Part shown: one piece after another, positions 44,233 to 57,600 of the stretch
Layout: every line of letters begins with the position of its first letter
How positions within the stretch are numbered: the stretch's first letter is position 1
Assembly (NCBI RefSeq): GCF_013368755.1
Contig: NC_049564.1
Span: 504,001-568,000 of the forward strand
DNA from: Talaromyces rugulosus
Lineage: Eukaryota > Ascomycota > Eurotiomycetes > Eurotiales > Trichocomaceae
Direction of reading: 5' to 3'
DNA: 64,000 bases
Program-made: the position numbers and the translations under genes
The notes under the pieces: generated by a model
Told to the model about the DNA's origin: nothing
What the model saw: only the letters and a program-made list of their open reading frames with translations
The model's database searches: none

Positions 44233-44400
44233 CTACGACTTGGCAGAATGGCAGTTGTTGCACCGGTTGTAGCCGCAGATCTTGCAGCGCCAGATGGCCA
44301 CAAAGGGACCCGAGTTGCAGTCGGAGCAGCGCCAGGTCAGGATGTTGCCGTTGGTGCCCTGCACAATGGCGAACACATGACCGGAGCATTGGTTGGCCAT
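44233..44400 (-). CDS. 55-residue Cys-rich zinc-ribbon-like protein
   Basis: I do not recognise a named family. The ORF is 55 residues, starting at MANQCSGHVFAIV and ending at HSAKS. It has seven cysteines, six of them in three CX2C pairs: CSDC, CKIC and CNNC, with WRC repeated (WRCSDC and WRCKICGY). This spacing suggests binding of one or two zinc ions and nucleic-acid or protein binding, but that is inference. The frame is open 21 codons further upstream, but the ATG at 44400 is the first that gives a compact protein with no low-complexity lead. I found no intron in the short frame. It stands alone in a gene-poor stretch with a long CT/GA-rich leader upstream. Confidence 0.6.
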   Translation of the reverse strand: MANQCSGHVFAIVQGTNGNILTWRCSDCNSGPFVAIWRCKICGYNRCNNCHSAKS

Positions 44401-47106
44401 TTTGTGTGGTTGATCGTGGTTCTGTCTGCTAGTGTAAGCTTCATTTACCATACACATACACATGTATAAGCATCTGGAGTTGACATACAGGTTGAGATGG
44501 TAGATGAGGGTGAAGAGGCTAGAGTAGTCAGTAAGGTCTGCGTGAGGGAAAGGTCATCAGCATTGAACCTACTAGTTGACTTTTGAGATCGGAAGACTGA
44601 GGCTGGCGGATTGAAGGTTTGAAGAATGGACAACGCTAATTTATAGACCTGGCCTACCCTGTTCTGCCCAGTCTGCTTGCCCCAACTGGACAGTGGACAC
44701 AGAGGCACAGGAACAGAAACAGAAACCGAAACAGACACAGACAACGACACAAACGACGCAGTCCGAGTCACAGGCGGACCAAACTAGAAGAGCCACCGAA
44801 GCAAAAAAGAAAAAGCTCGCACAAGTGGACAGACAAGCTTCCCGGTCCCGATCCGATTGGGACGGTCAGCACGGATCACGGCGTCTCAGGTGTGGAAACC
44901 AGGTTAGGGAAGGGAGGAGGACGACGAGGGTGGCATCTCGCCCAGGACTGGCGATGGACAGGCAGACGACAGACAGGCGGACAGAAAACGGTTGAATAAT
45001 GCATCCGCATTTGACCCAAAAAGGTGACGAGAAGCTATTAATACAGCAAGTACCCAGAAGTACACTATAAGTAGCAAGTACTAACTAGGGAAGGGATGCT
45101 GAATGAATCGCCGGAAATCGTCTGGGTGGTACCACAGCCCCGGGTCCAATCGATGCGCCGGATTCCGGTGGGGCGCGTGACGCTCGGTTCGCCGTGCCGC
45201 CCAAAGCGGTCTAGCCCGTCGTTACGGAATTTCCATTGGCTGCATGTGCTCCACTATGGGTTGCCACTAGTGACAAGCTAGTACTAGCGCAATGTGCGGT
45301 GGATCCGCGAACGCTCCGGATACGGTTAGACTGGCTACGGGGAACTTAACTTCTTTACTACGACCAACTACTTGGTAAGTTAGTATAGTCCATATAGTTG
45401 TTAGTGTTACCACTGCTGGGCAGTGCTAGCATCACGAATGGTCTAGCATGCAGTAGTGGCTTTTGCCCTGCCCAATAACACCGCGCAACCCGGATTTCCG
45501 GCAGTCCCAAAAAAGAGTTTCCCGGGGATGCGGTTCCGATCACCCTAGCCAGGGTGCGGCCCACTTTGCTCTGATAGGTAATAGTATTATATGCCATAAC
45601 TTGAGTCCTCAGTCGGAATGCTTGACAGGGCTGTGAGTATTATTAGCCTGTTTTAAATGTCTGGCCTCTCTCTCCGCGGTGTACCAGTCATATGTGCTAT
45701 ACCTGGCATGTCCAGCTCTAAAACAACTGCATCCAACATTGGAAAGGTTTGTATCACCTTGCTGACGCTCTCGAATGTAGATCCTGCTCACACTTTGCGG
45801 CTGATCACGACTAGCATCAAATTAACTTTGCTCGCTCGCCATCGCTTTTGTCTATCCAACATCACCTGATAGCCACCCAACGCCATTCGCGGACGTACTC
45901 GGAGTAATCTGCCGGCGATTGCTATCCGGCCATTGGCGCGTCTGATTGACATGTCTATTCCTATGGCCATAATAAGAGTACAGAGTCATATACTTTGCCG
46001 GATATTTTCACTATGGAGTCACATCGATCTGCAGGCGCCACCATCCCCGTTTTCAAGATGTCCGGCTAGAAACTAATAGGTCTGTGTTTTGTTCTAGATC
46101 GGCCTGTTCCTTTTTTTCCCTTTTACTATTGACAATATTAGAATACCTCTTATTTATTTGATTTTTTTTTCTCTCTCTCGGCTTTTATTTGTCAATTTTA
46201 CAATTACGGCCTATCGCTACCATCTGCAGTGCGAGCATTTTCTACCTCTAGAAAGTTACGTCGCACAACAGGAGGTACAACGACGGCCCAACGGCCAAGC
46301 ATCAGGAAGGTATTCTGTTTGTATGATCATTTACATGCAAACAAATACAAAGTTGAAACAATGCAAACCACTGAATATCATTATTATCGTGAATACTTCA
46401 TTATTTAGTAAATACTGTTTGCGACCGGCCAGACTCCGTATATACTTGTTGCACTCTGACACAATGATTAGCGTGTTTCATACCCTTTACAGAAGCCAGC
46501 CCCCGAATCTCTGACGACGCATCAGATAATAGTTCCAGATCTAGACTATTCTCGCAATGAAAGACGCACCTGTCTGTGGACAGCACTATAATGCTCCGTC
46601 GTACGTGCGCCACTAATTAGTGGCTCCACCGCATCCCCTGCCTGTCTGCGCTCTGACCTGCTCATATAACTAAGGAGTACCCTGTACTATGCAGCTGCAA
46701 CCCGCCTACTCATCACTGCATGCAGAGCCTGTGGCTGGCTTGATATCATTTCAGGTTGTTAGAGCCACTTGATCCTCAGTGAGATTGATTACTAGAAGTG
46801 GAAAGACAACGTGGCCAATCTAGTCAAACTCGATATGACAAGTATGAAAGTAAAACCAAAAATAAAGAAAGAAAGTGAGTGAAAAGAAGCGATTGCTATT
46901 CTGTAACTCTCTATCAGCCAGCCATCCATGAATGGCATCACTAAGTTCCTTGAAAACCGCACACCGACTCCTGTCCTGTTGACTAGACTGATGAGCATGC
47001 AGCATTCCCGACATTTGCTCATGACCATGAGACCATGAAAATAGCACTGACCTTGCAGCGGTGAGGAAAAAGAAAGACCGGATCAAGTTCCCAAGAGAGA
47101 AAGCAT

Positions 47107-47143
<37 letters not shown>

Positions 47144-48560
47144 CCCAACTGTGTTTGGCTTTTTTTGGGCTATTTGCTCTACAACCAGTCTATACAAGCA
47201 TGAAGTATTTGTGTTACCGATCAGCGGTTGGCTAGTATTTATTAGTACTATTATTATGTATCCGACAGGAATATGTACCTGCTTTGGGTATTTTATTTTT
47301 TTATTTTTTTCTCTCTTTTTGTCTTTTCTTCAACTCTAACAATGCAGCATTATTATCGATGCAAGTCCGGATATCTCCGTCGCGGGTACTTTTAGATCGT
47401 GAAACAATTCCCCCAAACAAACCAAACAACCCACACGTACAAAAATGATTGACGGGCCCAGACGATTTCCAAATGTTGTTTATATAGGCAAGTGCTCAGG
47501 TGACCTTTTTTTTTTACCAACTCTTGGCGCATATCAACAATTTCAACAACTACCCGTGCATGATAATTCTTTAAAATGTATACCGCCTTTTGAAATCAAT
47601 GTTTTAAATGTTTTCCTCAATAACATCAACAGATGTACAGAACATGTACCTGCCCGTACACTATTTTCACTGCCACATGTCCGACACCGTTTGACCAAGC
47701 CCAGTCCTGTTTGAAATCGTGCCAACCAGGAACCGTCAGACATGTGGGCGTTTGCCGGCTACATACTTGCTTGTATGATGTATCTCTACTATTATTAATC
47801 CATGTCGGCATTAGTCTAGACTCTGAGTACGACAACAACGAGATGAGATCTCCTAAACAACAATTCGAAAACACTACCCAAAAACGCTCAGCCCATCCAG
47901 ATATTGATCACTTTAGGAATCACCCCCGACACCGTGTCACCCCGCGGCGGGGATCCGGGATGGTGCTATGGACATGCCGAATCGGATCTCTGGCTTGCGA
48001 GTATATCATGATCTGACCTAGGTGTGCAACAGAACTGTTGTGCGGCTAGAAACGTGGCATCGCGGACTGTACAAGTCTATGGAAGTCAAGGTGTACATGT
48101 AACATGGAGCGGTAGTCACTCGGGATAAGTCATAATGTTTTGAAATCTACGATATCACCCAATAAACTAGGTATGTCCGAAGAGTTCTCTTGCATCGCTT
48201 CCACGGCCACAAGTGGCTATCCGAAAGCGATGCCTTCGTTCCTCAAGGCAAAGGAGTCTGTCAGAAAACTGCCAGAACACCATCGCCCGTCTTCTGCTCT
48301 GCCAACGCTCCGTTAAGAACACGCTTGTGATAAAAATCGAATACTCGATTCGCAAGATGCTCCTGCAGGACCCATAGTGGTCCTGCATCGTTGGTTTGAT
48401 AAAAGAGAAAGAGAAAAAAAAAAAAAAAAAAAAAGTAGTTGCCAGAACTATGCAATACAGATATCTACAGTTAATACACGAGACTGTGCTGAAGCAGTCT
48501 GTCCGGTAGCAAATTGCCCTCATACCTCATCATAGCAATCATAACATCATTTCACCAGCT
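44401..48560. other. 4.2-kb gene-poor stretch
   Basis: No gene is supported by family motifs or plausible splicing, although several open frames of 60-130 codons occur. The sequence holds a 35-base T run at 47109-47143, a 21-base A run at 48414-48434 and CA/GA-rich segments around 44690-44770. I see no tRNA-like fold or LTR. It may hold a non-coding transcript or long promoters for the flanking genes. Confidence 0.5.
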
Positions 48561-50222
48561 CTAGTCGGCTAGTTGGAAGAGCGCAGAAATACTAGACAAC
48601 TGTTAGCATGAAATTTTAAACAATTCCAACCAATTTCAATAAACGAACCTTTCGCCGTAATGGTGACGCCGAATGCTTTCCGAAAGGAGCGTTGAAACGT
48701 CAATGACAATCAACTTCTTGGACTGCCGCATCAATTCAGCCGGGATTGGAAAAGAGTTGGTCACAATGATATGGTCAATCGCAGTACACCGCTCCATATC
48801 TTCCAGTGAGTTCTCGCCAAACAGCCCGTGTGTAGCAATGCAATAAACCTTCTTAGCGCCACCCTTTCTGACAACCGTTTCGGCTGCAGCTACCCATGAT
48901 CCACTCCGGTCGATCATGTCATCCACTATGAAAACGGGTTTGTCCTTGACGTCGCCAACAAGAGTAATCGTCCGCTCTTCGGTGATATGTGGATGGGACT
49001 CGTCCTCGTCTGATTCCTCTGCGTCATATGTGCCACCCAACGCATGATCGGGCTGCAGGGAATGCAGGGAAAATATCGACGACGACATCGGGTCGACGAC
49101 TCTTTCACTGTCACCGCTCTCCGAACCAGCCGGAGGAACCGGAGTCCCCTCTTGTGTCGTGTCCTCGGAATAGTCGTCATCAACCAGATGACCTTGCACC
49201 AGGCGTCCAGTGATGACTTCACGAGCCCGCTCGTCCGTGGTATCGTTGGCCGCCTCCAGTTCAGACGGGCGCCGCGCAGACGGCGGAGTCTCTGGGCGTA
49301 ATGTGTCTGCTGATCGTGACAGAAAGAAGTCATCAATAGCACTTTCGTGACTCGCCGCTGCTAGGTCTGCTCGGCTCACTGCCGCGTTACCTCTCTCAAT
49401 CGTGTCAAAGAAGATTGTACTCTCACTTAGAGAGATATTGACCTTGGGTTGTCTGCGTCGGTCGGTCGTGACAATACCAAAGTTGAGCTTCAGCGTGTCC
49501 GCCAGAGAAGTGACTCTCTTTGTGCCGCCCGCATTCTTGCTCACAACCACTGCCGTTTTCCACTCAGGCACGTTCATTTTAATCCACCGTGCAATCAATG
49601 GTTCTGCGAATAGGTTGTCGACAGGTTTGCCAAAGAAGCCTTGCATTTGGGAAGCCTAATTATATACTCGTGAGTTTGACTGACTTGCTATGGTTTCGGC
49701 AGCACATACATGCAAGTCCAGTGTGATCACGTGGTCAACACCAGCAATGCTAAGCAGGTTGGCAATCATCCGAGCAGTAATGGAGCCGCGGTGGCTCTTC
49801 TTTTTCGACTGTCGGGAATAAGGGAAGTAACTTGGGGGGAAGGGAAAGTGAGCGAGCGTTCAGCATTGCGAGGGTAAAATCAAAATCAAGCATACGGCAT
49901 AACAGCTGCAGTCAACAGATAAGTATTTGCGTCTTCATTGTAAGCGTGCAAAGAGGGCCATACCGGTAATCGACTTGGCTGATCCACCCTTGCAGGCAGA
50001 GATCATGATCAGAAGCTCCATGAGGCTATCGTTGATCTTGCTGCTACCACTCTGCACAATGTAGACATCTTTATTGCGCACGGATACGCCGATGTTGACC
50101 AGCGTCTCGCCGTTGCTAAACTTTCGAAGTTCAGCCGGCGCAGTCACAGCTCCCAACCGCTCGCAGATGGACTCGGCGAGGGTTGGGTGGGCTGTGCCCG
50201 AGAATATCTGGACGCCTCGCAT
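48561..50222 (-). CDS. Ribose-phosphate pyrophosphokinase, Prs5 type
   Basis: Subunit of PRPP synthetase, which makes the ribose donor for nucleotide, His and Trp synthesis from ribose 5-phosphate and ATP. Five exons: 50222-49964, 49905-49896 (10 nt), 49830-49710, 49655-48649 and 48591-48561, giving 475 residues. The N-terminal half has RKFSNGETLVNI and PYFPYSRQSKKKSHRG; DLHASQMQGFF follows. A disordered, acidic insertion of about 130 residues lies between QPKVN and RTITLVG, a hallmark of the yeast Prs1/Prs5 group. The PRPP loop reads VDDMIDRSGSW instead of the canonical DT-GT form, as in Prs5-like subunits; this suggests a mainly structural or regulatory role in a heteromer. The last intron is fixed by the conserved GESISALF end. 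Head to head with Met8. Confidence 0.9.
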
Positions 50223-50562
50223 GATGATGACGATGACGATGAGAGACTAATAGACTTCAAGATCCGCCAGTTCGTAGTCGGCCGTTCATGAAGAGGGGAC
50301 GAATTGGGGAAACAGAAGCTGGGCCGAGAGGGTCGAGAGCATCGTTCAAATAATGATGTTGAAGCGAGTCTGCGAGAAAGAGCGGAGAGGAAGAAGAAGA
50401 AGGAAGCACGAGCAGAGCCGAAAAAAATGAGTGTGAAGGAGCTGGTCCGTGCACGGCGGCGGTCCCACTCTCTCAAGCCGGACATCGGAGCTTCCTCCCT
50501 CAACACTGAAGCTGATGCTGAACAACAATGACAACCAGCTCAACTCCCCTGTCGTGCCCGGA
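50223..50562. promoter_or_regulatory. Bidirectional promoter of the Prs5 and Met8 genes
   Basis: About 340 bp separate the two start codons, so one compact region must serve both. It is purine-rich on the plus strand in its centre (around 50380-50430). Confidence 0.5.
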
Positions 50563-51389
50563 ATGTCTCATAAATTCCCGGAAGTCCAAGGCGGAGGATC
50601 CCTGATTGTGGCCTGGCAGACCAGGAACAAGCACGTTGTCGTAGTCGGAGGCGGCGAAGTGGGGTTTCCCCGCGTGCAGTTGAAATAATATATATTTCAC
50701 CATGCTAACGTCTATCAATTGACAGGTCGCAGCAGGCCGCATCCTGCACGCCCTCAATGCCGATGCCAGAGTCACCGTCGTGTGCCCCCAGACCGGGCTG
50801 AACGAAGAAGTCGCCTACCGCGTGGCCCAGAATCAGGTGTCGCATGTCGACCGCGTCTTTGAGCCCCAGGACCTCGATGGCGCCGACATGGTGTTGTGCG
50901 CCATTGACGACCCAGAAGCCTCCACCCAGGTGTGGAAGCTGTGCAAGGAACGCCGTATACCAGCCAACATTGCAGACGTGCCGCCAGAGTGCGATTTCTT
51001 CTTCGGCAGCGTGCACCGCGATGGGCCGCTGCAGATCATGGTTAGCACCAACGGCAATGGGCCCAAGCTGGCCAGTATCGTCCGCAAGAAGATTGCCAAT
51101 ACGCTGCCTCAGAACACGGGGGCTGCTATCGAGAATGTCGGCCGTCTACGCAAGAAGCTGAGAACGGTCGCGCCAAATGCCGAGGAAGGACCGAAACGAA
51201 TGAAATGGTATGCGCGGAAGAGCATATTATCGTCTACTGCTAACTCTCTCTAGGATGTCGACGGTCTGCGAGTCTTGGTCATTGGAGGATCTCGTAGAGA
51301 TGACAGAAAAGGACATGGATGCTCTCTTGAGCTTCTACCAGCCCAACAAAGTGCCCAGTCTCCAAGATGTCCGGGAAGGATCCCATTGA
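50563..51389 (+). CDS. Met8-like siroheme synthase (dehydrogenase/ferrochelatase)
   Basis: Bifunctional enzyme that oxidises precorrin-2 to sirohydrochlorin with NAD and inserts iron to make siroheme for sulfite reductase. Three exons (50563-50658, 50726-51207, 51254-51389) give 237 residues. GGGSLIVAWQ and the NAD motif VVVVGGGEVAAGRI span the first splice; DDPEASTQVWKLCKERRIPAN and NIADVPPECDFFFGS follow, the latter holding the conserved aspartate region. The C-terminal RKLRT-to-WSLEDLVEMTEKDM part is the Met8 dimer/chelatase domain. I start at 50563 (MSHKFPEV, next to the conserved GGGSL); an in-frame ATG at 50515 would add 16 residues. It lies head to head with the Prs5 gene. Confidence 0.88.
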
Positions 51390-51678
51390 TTATTAGTGTG
51401 GCAACTTTGGATATGGGAATAGGAATTATAACAGATTCTAATATAAACAAATAAATGTGGTAGTAATAAGCTATAACACAACTGCTCAAGTGGAGATCGC
51501 CTATTTCACAGACAAGAGTTCTTTTCGAAAACGCCAACCAAGGTCGCTACTTCAAGTCATCAAAACAAACCTTTTGGGAGACAGTCTCCCAAGGGAAAAA
51601 AAGGTCGGGAGAAGGTTTGAAAAAAAAAAAAACAAATAAAGTAAATACATCAAAATACATGCATAACGAATTGCGGCT

Positions 51679-54600
51679 CTATTTATTGTTTGTAGTATGA
51701 AGTTGAGTCTCAGGTGTCACACCTAGCTTGACTTCTCCAACTCGTCGAAGCAAGGACTGAAGGGCGTGTCGGACCTCGGGGTTGAGCTCGCGACCCAGCA
51801 AGTCGATACCTAGGGGGAAGAAAGTGGCGATGTGTTGAGAGAAGCTGTCCTTGGGGAAATTTGTGTACCCCTCCATCACATCAACAACCACAGGTCTCCA
51901 TGCAACGATATTCCGTTGCTGAGTTTCTTCGTCGAGACGCCCGTAGCTGCGAATGATATCTGCGCATAATCTGGAAAGAAAAAAGGTTAGTAAGAATAAA
52001 ATGTTGATCTATTCAATTTGAACTTACGGAACAAGCGCAGCCTCGGTTTCAGCCCGGCTGCTTCTTCTCTCTTCTCGTTCGTCGTGATACATGCGGAAGA
52101 GAATGTTGATGTATGTAGCAGCACTGCCACTCTCCTGTTTCAACAAGTTCGGCGGCTGCTTCATGAATCCCTGACGCCAGAGCTGCATTCGCAGGTCCTT
52201 GTCCTCGTTGAATTTCTTTGCGAATTGATAGCTCTTCTTCAACAAGCTCATCAAGCGCAGGAGCTCGGGGCTGGGGATTTGTGAATAGACATTGTCGTTC
52301 GAGAAGAGCTCGTTGACCGTTTCGATCATTAGCAATTGAAGGACACAGTTCGTAATGATACGGTTGAAGAACCGCCGTCGGGCCACGGTCACAGCTGCTG
52401 GCTGTTGCTGCACGTCAGCTGTTTGCGGACGGTAGTCTTCGAGTTCGGCAGTGGGAGTAGAGCCTTGCAGCGACTCGGCCTGAGCCAGGGTTTCTCCTGC
52501 ATCGCCATTCTCTGTCGCATGGTCTGAAGTTCCATTCGTTGTAGACGACCGATCGTTTTCGGTCGCACTTTCAACAGAATGGCCCGATGCAGCATCATTA
52601 GTGGTAGAGTCACCGTTGGTTTTTGCCTCTAGGGTCTTTGGAGTAGCCAAGGGTGCGGCAGCTGTGAACAACTCGTATGCGGTGGTTTTGTCGAACAACT
52701 CGACAAATGCACCGACAATCCTGCTCCAGTGGTCGTCGGAAAACTTGGTCACGTTCTGCAGAATCAACTGTTGCAAGCAGTTGCTTCCAATGCGTGCGAT
52801 CGTGTCATTTTCTTGGCAAATGCAGAGTGTCAACAGCCCCAGGAAGCGGTCAAGCATGTGATGTAATGAGTCGAAGTAATGCGTGAAAAGGGTGATCATA
52901 TTTCGCAGAGCTTGGATCATCGTCGTTGATAGCCAGACAGAAAGCTCTTCGTGGTTGGGCACCTTTGACATTTCTGACTTGGATTGAAGAACGACAAAGA
53001 TTGGGTATAGCAATTGCCGCCAAAGCACGTCCCAGAAGTCAGATGGAAAATCGCCGCCATATCGAACAAGTATATCAAACAAATAGTTGAGTGCCCTGCA
53101 GTTTTTCTTATTAGTAAATTATTGGCCATGTTGGCATGGGTTGTTACTGACCTTGATCGGACCTCAAGATCATCGCCCGTCATCAACACATCCTGGAAAG
53201 CAATCAAGACTGGATACCAAAACTGTTCCTCTTTAGTCTGTCGGTTCAATTGATGAGCTAGGTTTGCTCCAATTTCTTCCGCAGGCATATCCGCACTGTG
53301 CTTGTGGGAAAGAGGGCACTCCGGAGTCTTCAACATCTTCGGGACCGATGATTTTAAGGTCTCGATAGCCTGCAGAGACTTTTTCTGGAATTTGGTGTTC
53401 TTGGAAAATTCCGTGAGACAGACGATCAAGTCTGCAAAGGCCCCTTGACTTATCACGACTCCAAAGCGCGTGTTGTAAATCTGAGAGACATGCTCAAATG
53501 CCATATTGACAATTCCTTCTATTGGCTTGTTAGAACAGAAACTAGATGAAGGATAGTGAAAAAAAAAGGCATACCATAAGGCTCTCGAGCAGCAACAGTA
53601 AAGACGCCAAACATCGTCTTCCAACCTGATCGTATATTATGACCGCGAGCTTGGATCATTTGAATAAGGCATCGTAGAACCATGTCCTTTACCGTAACTG
53701 TGTTGCTATTGGCCATGATGTGCTCAAAAGGCTTCAGGAAATCTTTCTGGAACTTGAAACCAGGAAGTTCTTCAAACTCCATGAACCGCATAGACAGTTG
53801 GCGGAGCGAGTCAAGGGCGAAGTAAACCACATTAGTGTTGGACTGGCAGCCCACTTGGTTAAAGTGTTGCCCGAGGATTTCCCAGATCTTGGACCACTCG
53901 ATTCTTACTCGAGTCATGTTGTAGTAACTGATTTCCACCACCTTCTGAAGACTGTATGTACGTGGCGACTCGCTCTGTCCGGACGATTGAATCTCTTGTA
54001 AACTCACTTCACTTAGAGCTCGGACAAAATCTACAATGGCTTCATGCGAAAGGTTTGCGGTGTTACTGAAAATGCGATCAACTGCATGTACAATTTCCGC
54101 TGATCGACTTTCCAAAGCAACCTCGGGTCTGAAAGACAAGGAGCTAGCGGTCGATCGTTGACGTGGCCGCCGAGTAGCCTGCATGGACTTCTTGGAGCCG
54201 TCGCTCGAAGATGGTGGTATAATCCTAGCCCTCGAGACATCTGGCACGGATCCTTCATCAACTCCGTCACTTAGTAACTGGAATCGATCTAGTTGGCTAA
54301 CGCAAGTGAGGATTTCCCTCCAGGACTCTCGCAGATGGTTGCCTTCAGAGACAGCAACCTCCAAAAGAACCTTCAATGCTTCCATATTCTTGCCAGCCAT
54401 TTCTCGAAGATTGCCGAGGTTTGTGAATTTTGCCAATGCAGTCACAAATGCAACGCGTGGAGTTTCTAGGTCAAAAGAACAGGAGATGCGGATCGCTAAT
54501 CTGATACCCTCCATACAAAGCTTGACCTTTTCAATGCTTTGAGTTTCCTGCAGTGGAGCAGACAAACCAGAAAGAAAAGACATCCAAGTGACATTAAACA

Positions 54601-57600
54601 TGGGCCCAACATGGCGTACCGAACTAGCGAGGATAAAGCGTGAAAGCTCATCTCTCACAGCTGTCCTGCGCTGTGCCCTGATAAGGCTTCGGTAGAGCTG
54701 TTCGGTTTTGTTGGCCATTTCCTCAGAGGCTTGAGCATATTTCTCTCCTTGAATATCTCTGCCGACCGTAGCGAGAACTTGGCCTGCCCTTGTGGCAAAG
54801 CCAGCTGGGGCAGCAGTAGCCATTCCGTGGTTGGCAGCATGTTCTCTTTCAGAATCAAGCACAATCTCATTCTTGGCGATTTCGTCAAAGATGGAGATAA
54901 GATATTCGTCCGGCAGATCTTGGTTATCGTTGATGCCTCTGTTGTTTTTGATGAAATCTTCCTTGGTCATGCGAGGGCCTTTTAGTTTGCTGCTATGCTG
55001 GTCGGTATTCAGCATAATGACAGAGTAAGCAAGAACGTAAGCTGTGTCCGCATTGGCGAAACTATTTGGGTTTCCAGCTAGATATCGCTCTGCAAACTTG
55101 AGCATGAAACGATCAATCTTCTGGGCTTCACCAGGGAGTCGAAAGCTTTGCAAAAACTCTCGCAGGGCGTCTACAAAACGACGCTTGGCAAACTCCATGG
55201 AATCGACAAAGGCGTGCATAATGGCGACGTTTTCTGGCTCTCCTTCGCCAAGGTATTCTCCGATCATTGCCTTGTCCAAGCGATCATTACGGAGCAAGAA
55301 CTTGGCAATATCCTTCGGTGAGTCGGACGGAATAAAACCTTCCTTGAGAAGAAGTTTGACTCCTCGCTTTGGCTTAAAATTGAATTGCTGGATGGCATGG
55401 GCGTGGGCCATCTTACGCTGCCTAACTCTCTCGATCTCATTTGGATCATCTTCCAGCGCTGGTGTGGTACGGCCAGTAGCAGTGCCAGCACTCTCAATAA
55501 GCGGTGACGGAAGAGCTGCTGGGATGGATGGAGTATCCAAAGATTCTCTGTAGTTTTCGACAGATTTGCGTACTATTTCTTCTCGAATGGTAGCATCCGA
55601 ACTGGGCAAGCGCTGGGACGACCAATTGTCTAGAGAGTGTAGGATACCGACCAAACACTCTAAAGCTTGTTGCTTGATGGTCAGCTCTGGGGCGGTGCTC
55701 TGCAGTCCTGGAGCTGGGCTGCTACCCAGACTTGCAGTAGTCAAGTTGGGAGGGAGAGTGCCGCGATGATGCCATTCTGTACTGGATGTAGACTTTGAGC
55801 GGGTTTCCTGATGCTGTGGCTGCTGGGAAATGGCCAGTGTGGGCATAATTAGGAAACGAGATAGTTGTTCAATAAGCCTATACTAGTCAGCACCTTTGCT
55901 TTTTTTCGTTTTTGATTGCATGGATGAAAGTACCCTTGGAAAATGTTCTCTAAAGCAGCACTGTCGCAGTCATAATTCAAGTATAATTCAACCAACACTC
56001 GCGGATCAGCTGCTAATCTTTCAAGAATTTCCAAGAAATATTGCTTCTGGAATGTAGGAGAGCTCTTTCTTTCGAGAATTGCAAGGTAAATTTCCTTTAA
56101 AAATACCTCTAGTTCTTTCTGTAAAGTTGTTAGTTGCCTGACTCAAGTCTAAGGACGTCGGGTCATTTACCTTGAGCATCACTCTCATAAATTTGAGCAT
56201 GAGCCAGAAAATCTCGCAGCAAACTTCAAAAATCTTAGGAACGGAGCTGGAGCCGTTGCGGCTAAGACTAAGACAAAGGTGAGGTCGAATAGCATGTAGG
56301 AGAGTTGTAGAGTCAGAAGAGCTATTGCTGTTTCGGATAGTCGCCAAGGGTGAAGTCAACACAGTAATGTGGTTGTTGACCAGGTAATGGATCAAGTGGA
56401 GTGACAATAGCTTTGATCGCATGTTCTGCGACTTGATATCCTGCTGCTGATCATGTGTCAGAGTCTTGTGGCTCAATTTGCACATAGCCCGGAAGACTAA
56501 AAAGGCGTCTTTGACGTATATCTCATCGACTTCGTCCTCTGAACCATCTACATCTTCTCTGTCATCCGTATTGCCGGAAATAGATCGAGTTGGCCGATGA
56601 GTTGGTTTTGCGCGAGTTACCATGGTTGGTGCATTGTCCGTCACCATCGTGTCGTCTTTGCTGGATTCAAAGCTCTGCAACGTAAGCTTCTCTGTAGGTT
56701 CCTTCTTAACAGGCTGGTCGGAAATAGATTGCACAGAGTCCGCTGCTTCTGATAATTGGCTTCCATCCACAGCGTCCCCAGTTTCTGTATCTGCGGGCGA
56801 CTCTTGGTGTTCGCTTGGCTCTCGCGTGCGGGCCTCTTTTAGATCCAGTCTCATGCGAACCCTATCAAAAACAGTTCCCAACATTTGTGTCAGCGAGCCC
56901 TGTGCAATTTGCTGATTCTGAGTCGATTTTGAGTATATGAAGATATTGTAGATTTGTCGCACAGCCTTCAAAAGACCGGCGCCGTGGACGACGATTTTAT
57001 CGTTGAGCACGGCTGCCAGGAGGGATTTGATGATCTGCTGTTGAATTTCAACGGGGGTGGCTTCATTCTCGAAGCAATCGCAAATTGTCTCAATGGCGCG
57101 CTCAATCAATGGAAGTTCTTTACCGGCTGCATCGTCTTGGTTGTCGCGACTGGAGGGGAAGGCAAAGTACGAGTACGTGATCAATTTTCCGATACAGTCG
57201 AGTGCCGTCACCTGGAGGGGAATGCTGAATGTTTTTGTGGCCAGCTGCAGGGGAAGGAAGATAGTCTCCGGATCAGGAGGTCGGGTATCGGACTGCTTGA
57301 TGTTTACCAAGGCCTTTTGGACGGCATCCTCCAGCTCTTTGCTGCGTCTGGCATCCTTGGACGCTGCAATTGTTTCCAATGCTGTGACGACAAATACGGT
57401 CGAACTGACCGGCGTTGAGCGGTGCATTGCCTGTGTTGCAACCGTGGATCGCGAGTCCGAGCGAGGCCTCGACTCCGGAGCAGGTTCGGGTGTCGCTTGG
57501 GGTTCCTCGTGGGTCTCATTGTCTTCATTTTCATTTTTGTGGTCTTTAGTCGCTTCCGGAGCAGGCTCGCCAGATTCTTCTTCTTCCTCGTCTTCTTCCT

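Noticed and set aside
46158..46514. 118-codon ORF in the gene-poor stretch
   Set aside because: Low-complexity start, no motif, and no plausible splice partners.
47633..48016. 127-codon Cys-containing ORF
   Set aside because: Cysteine spacing shows no ordered pattern, no signal peptide, and the coding sequence lacks codon bias.
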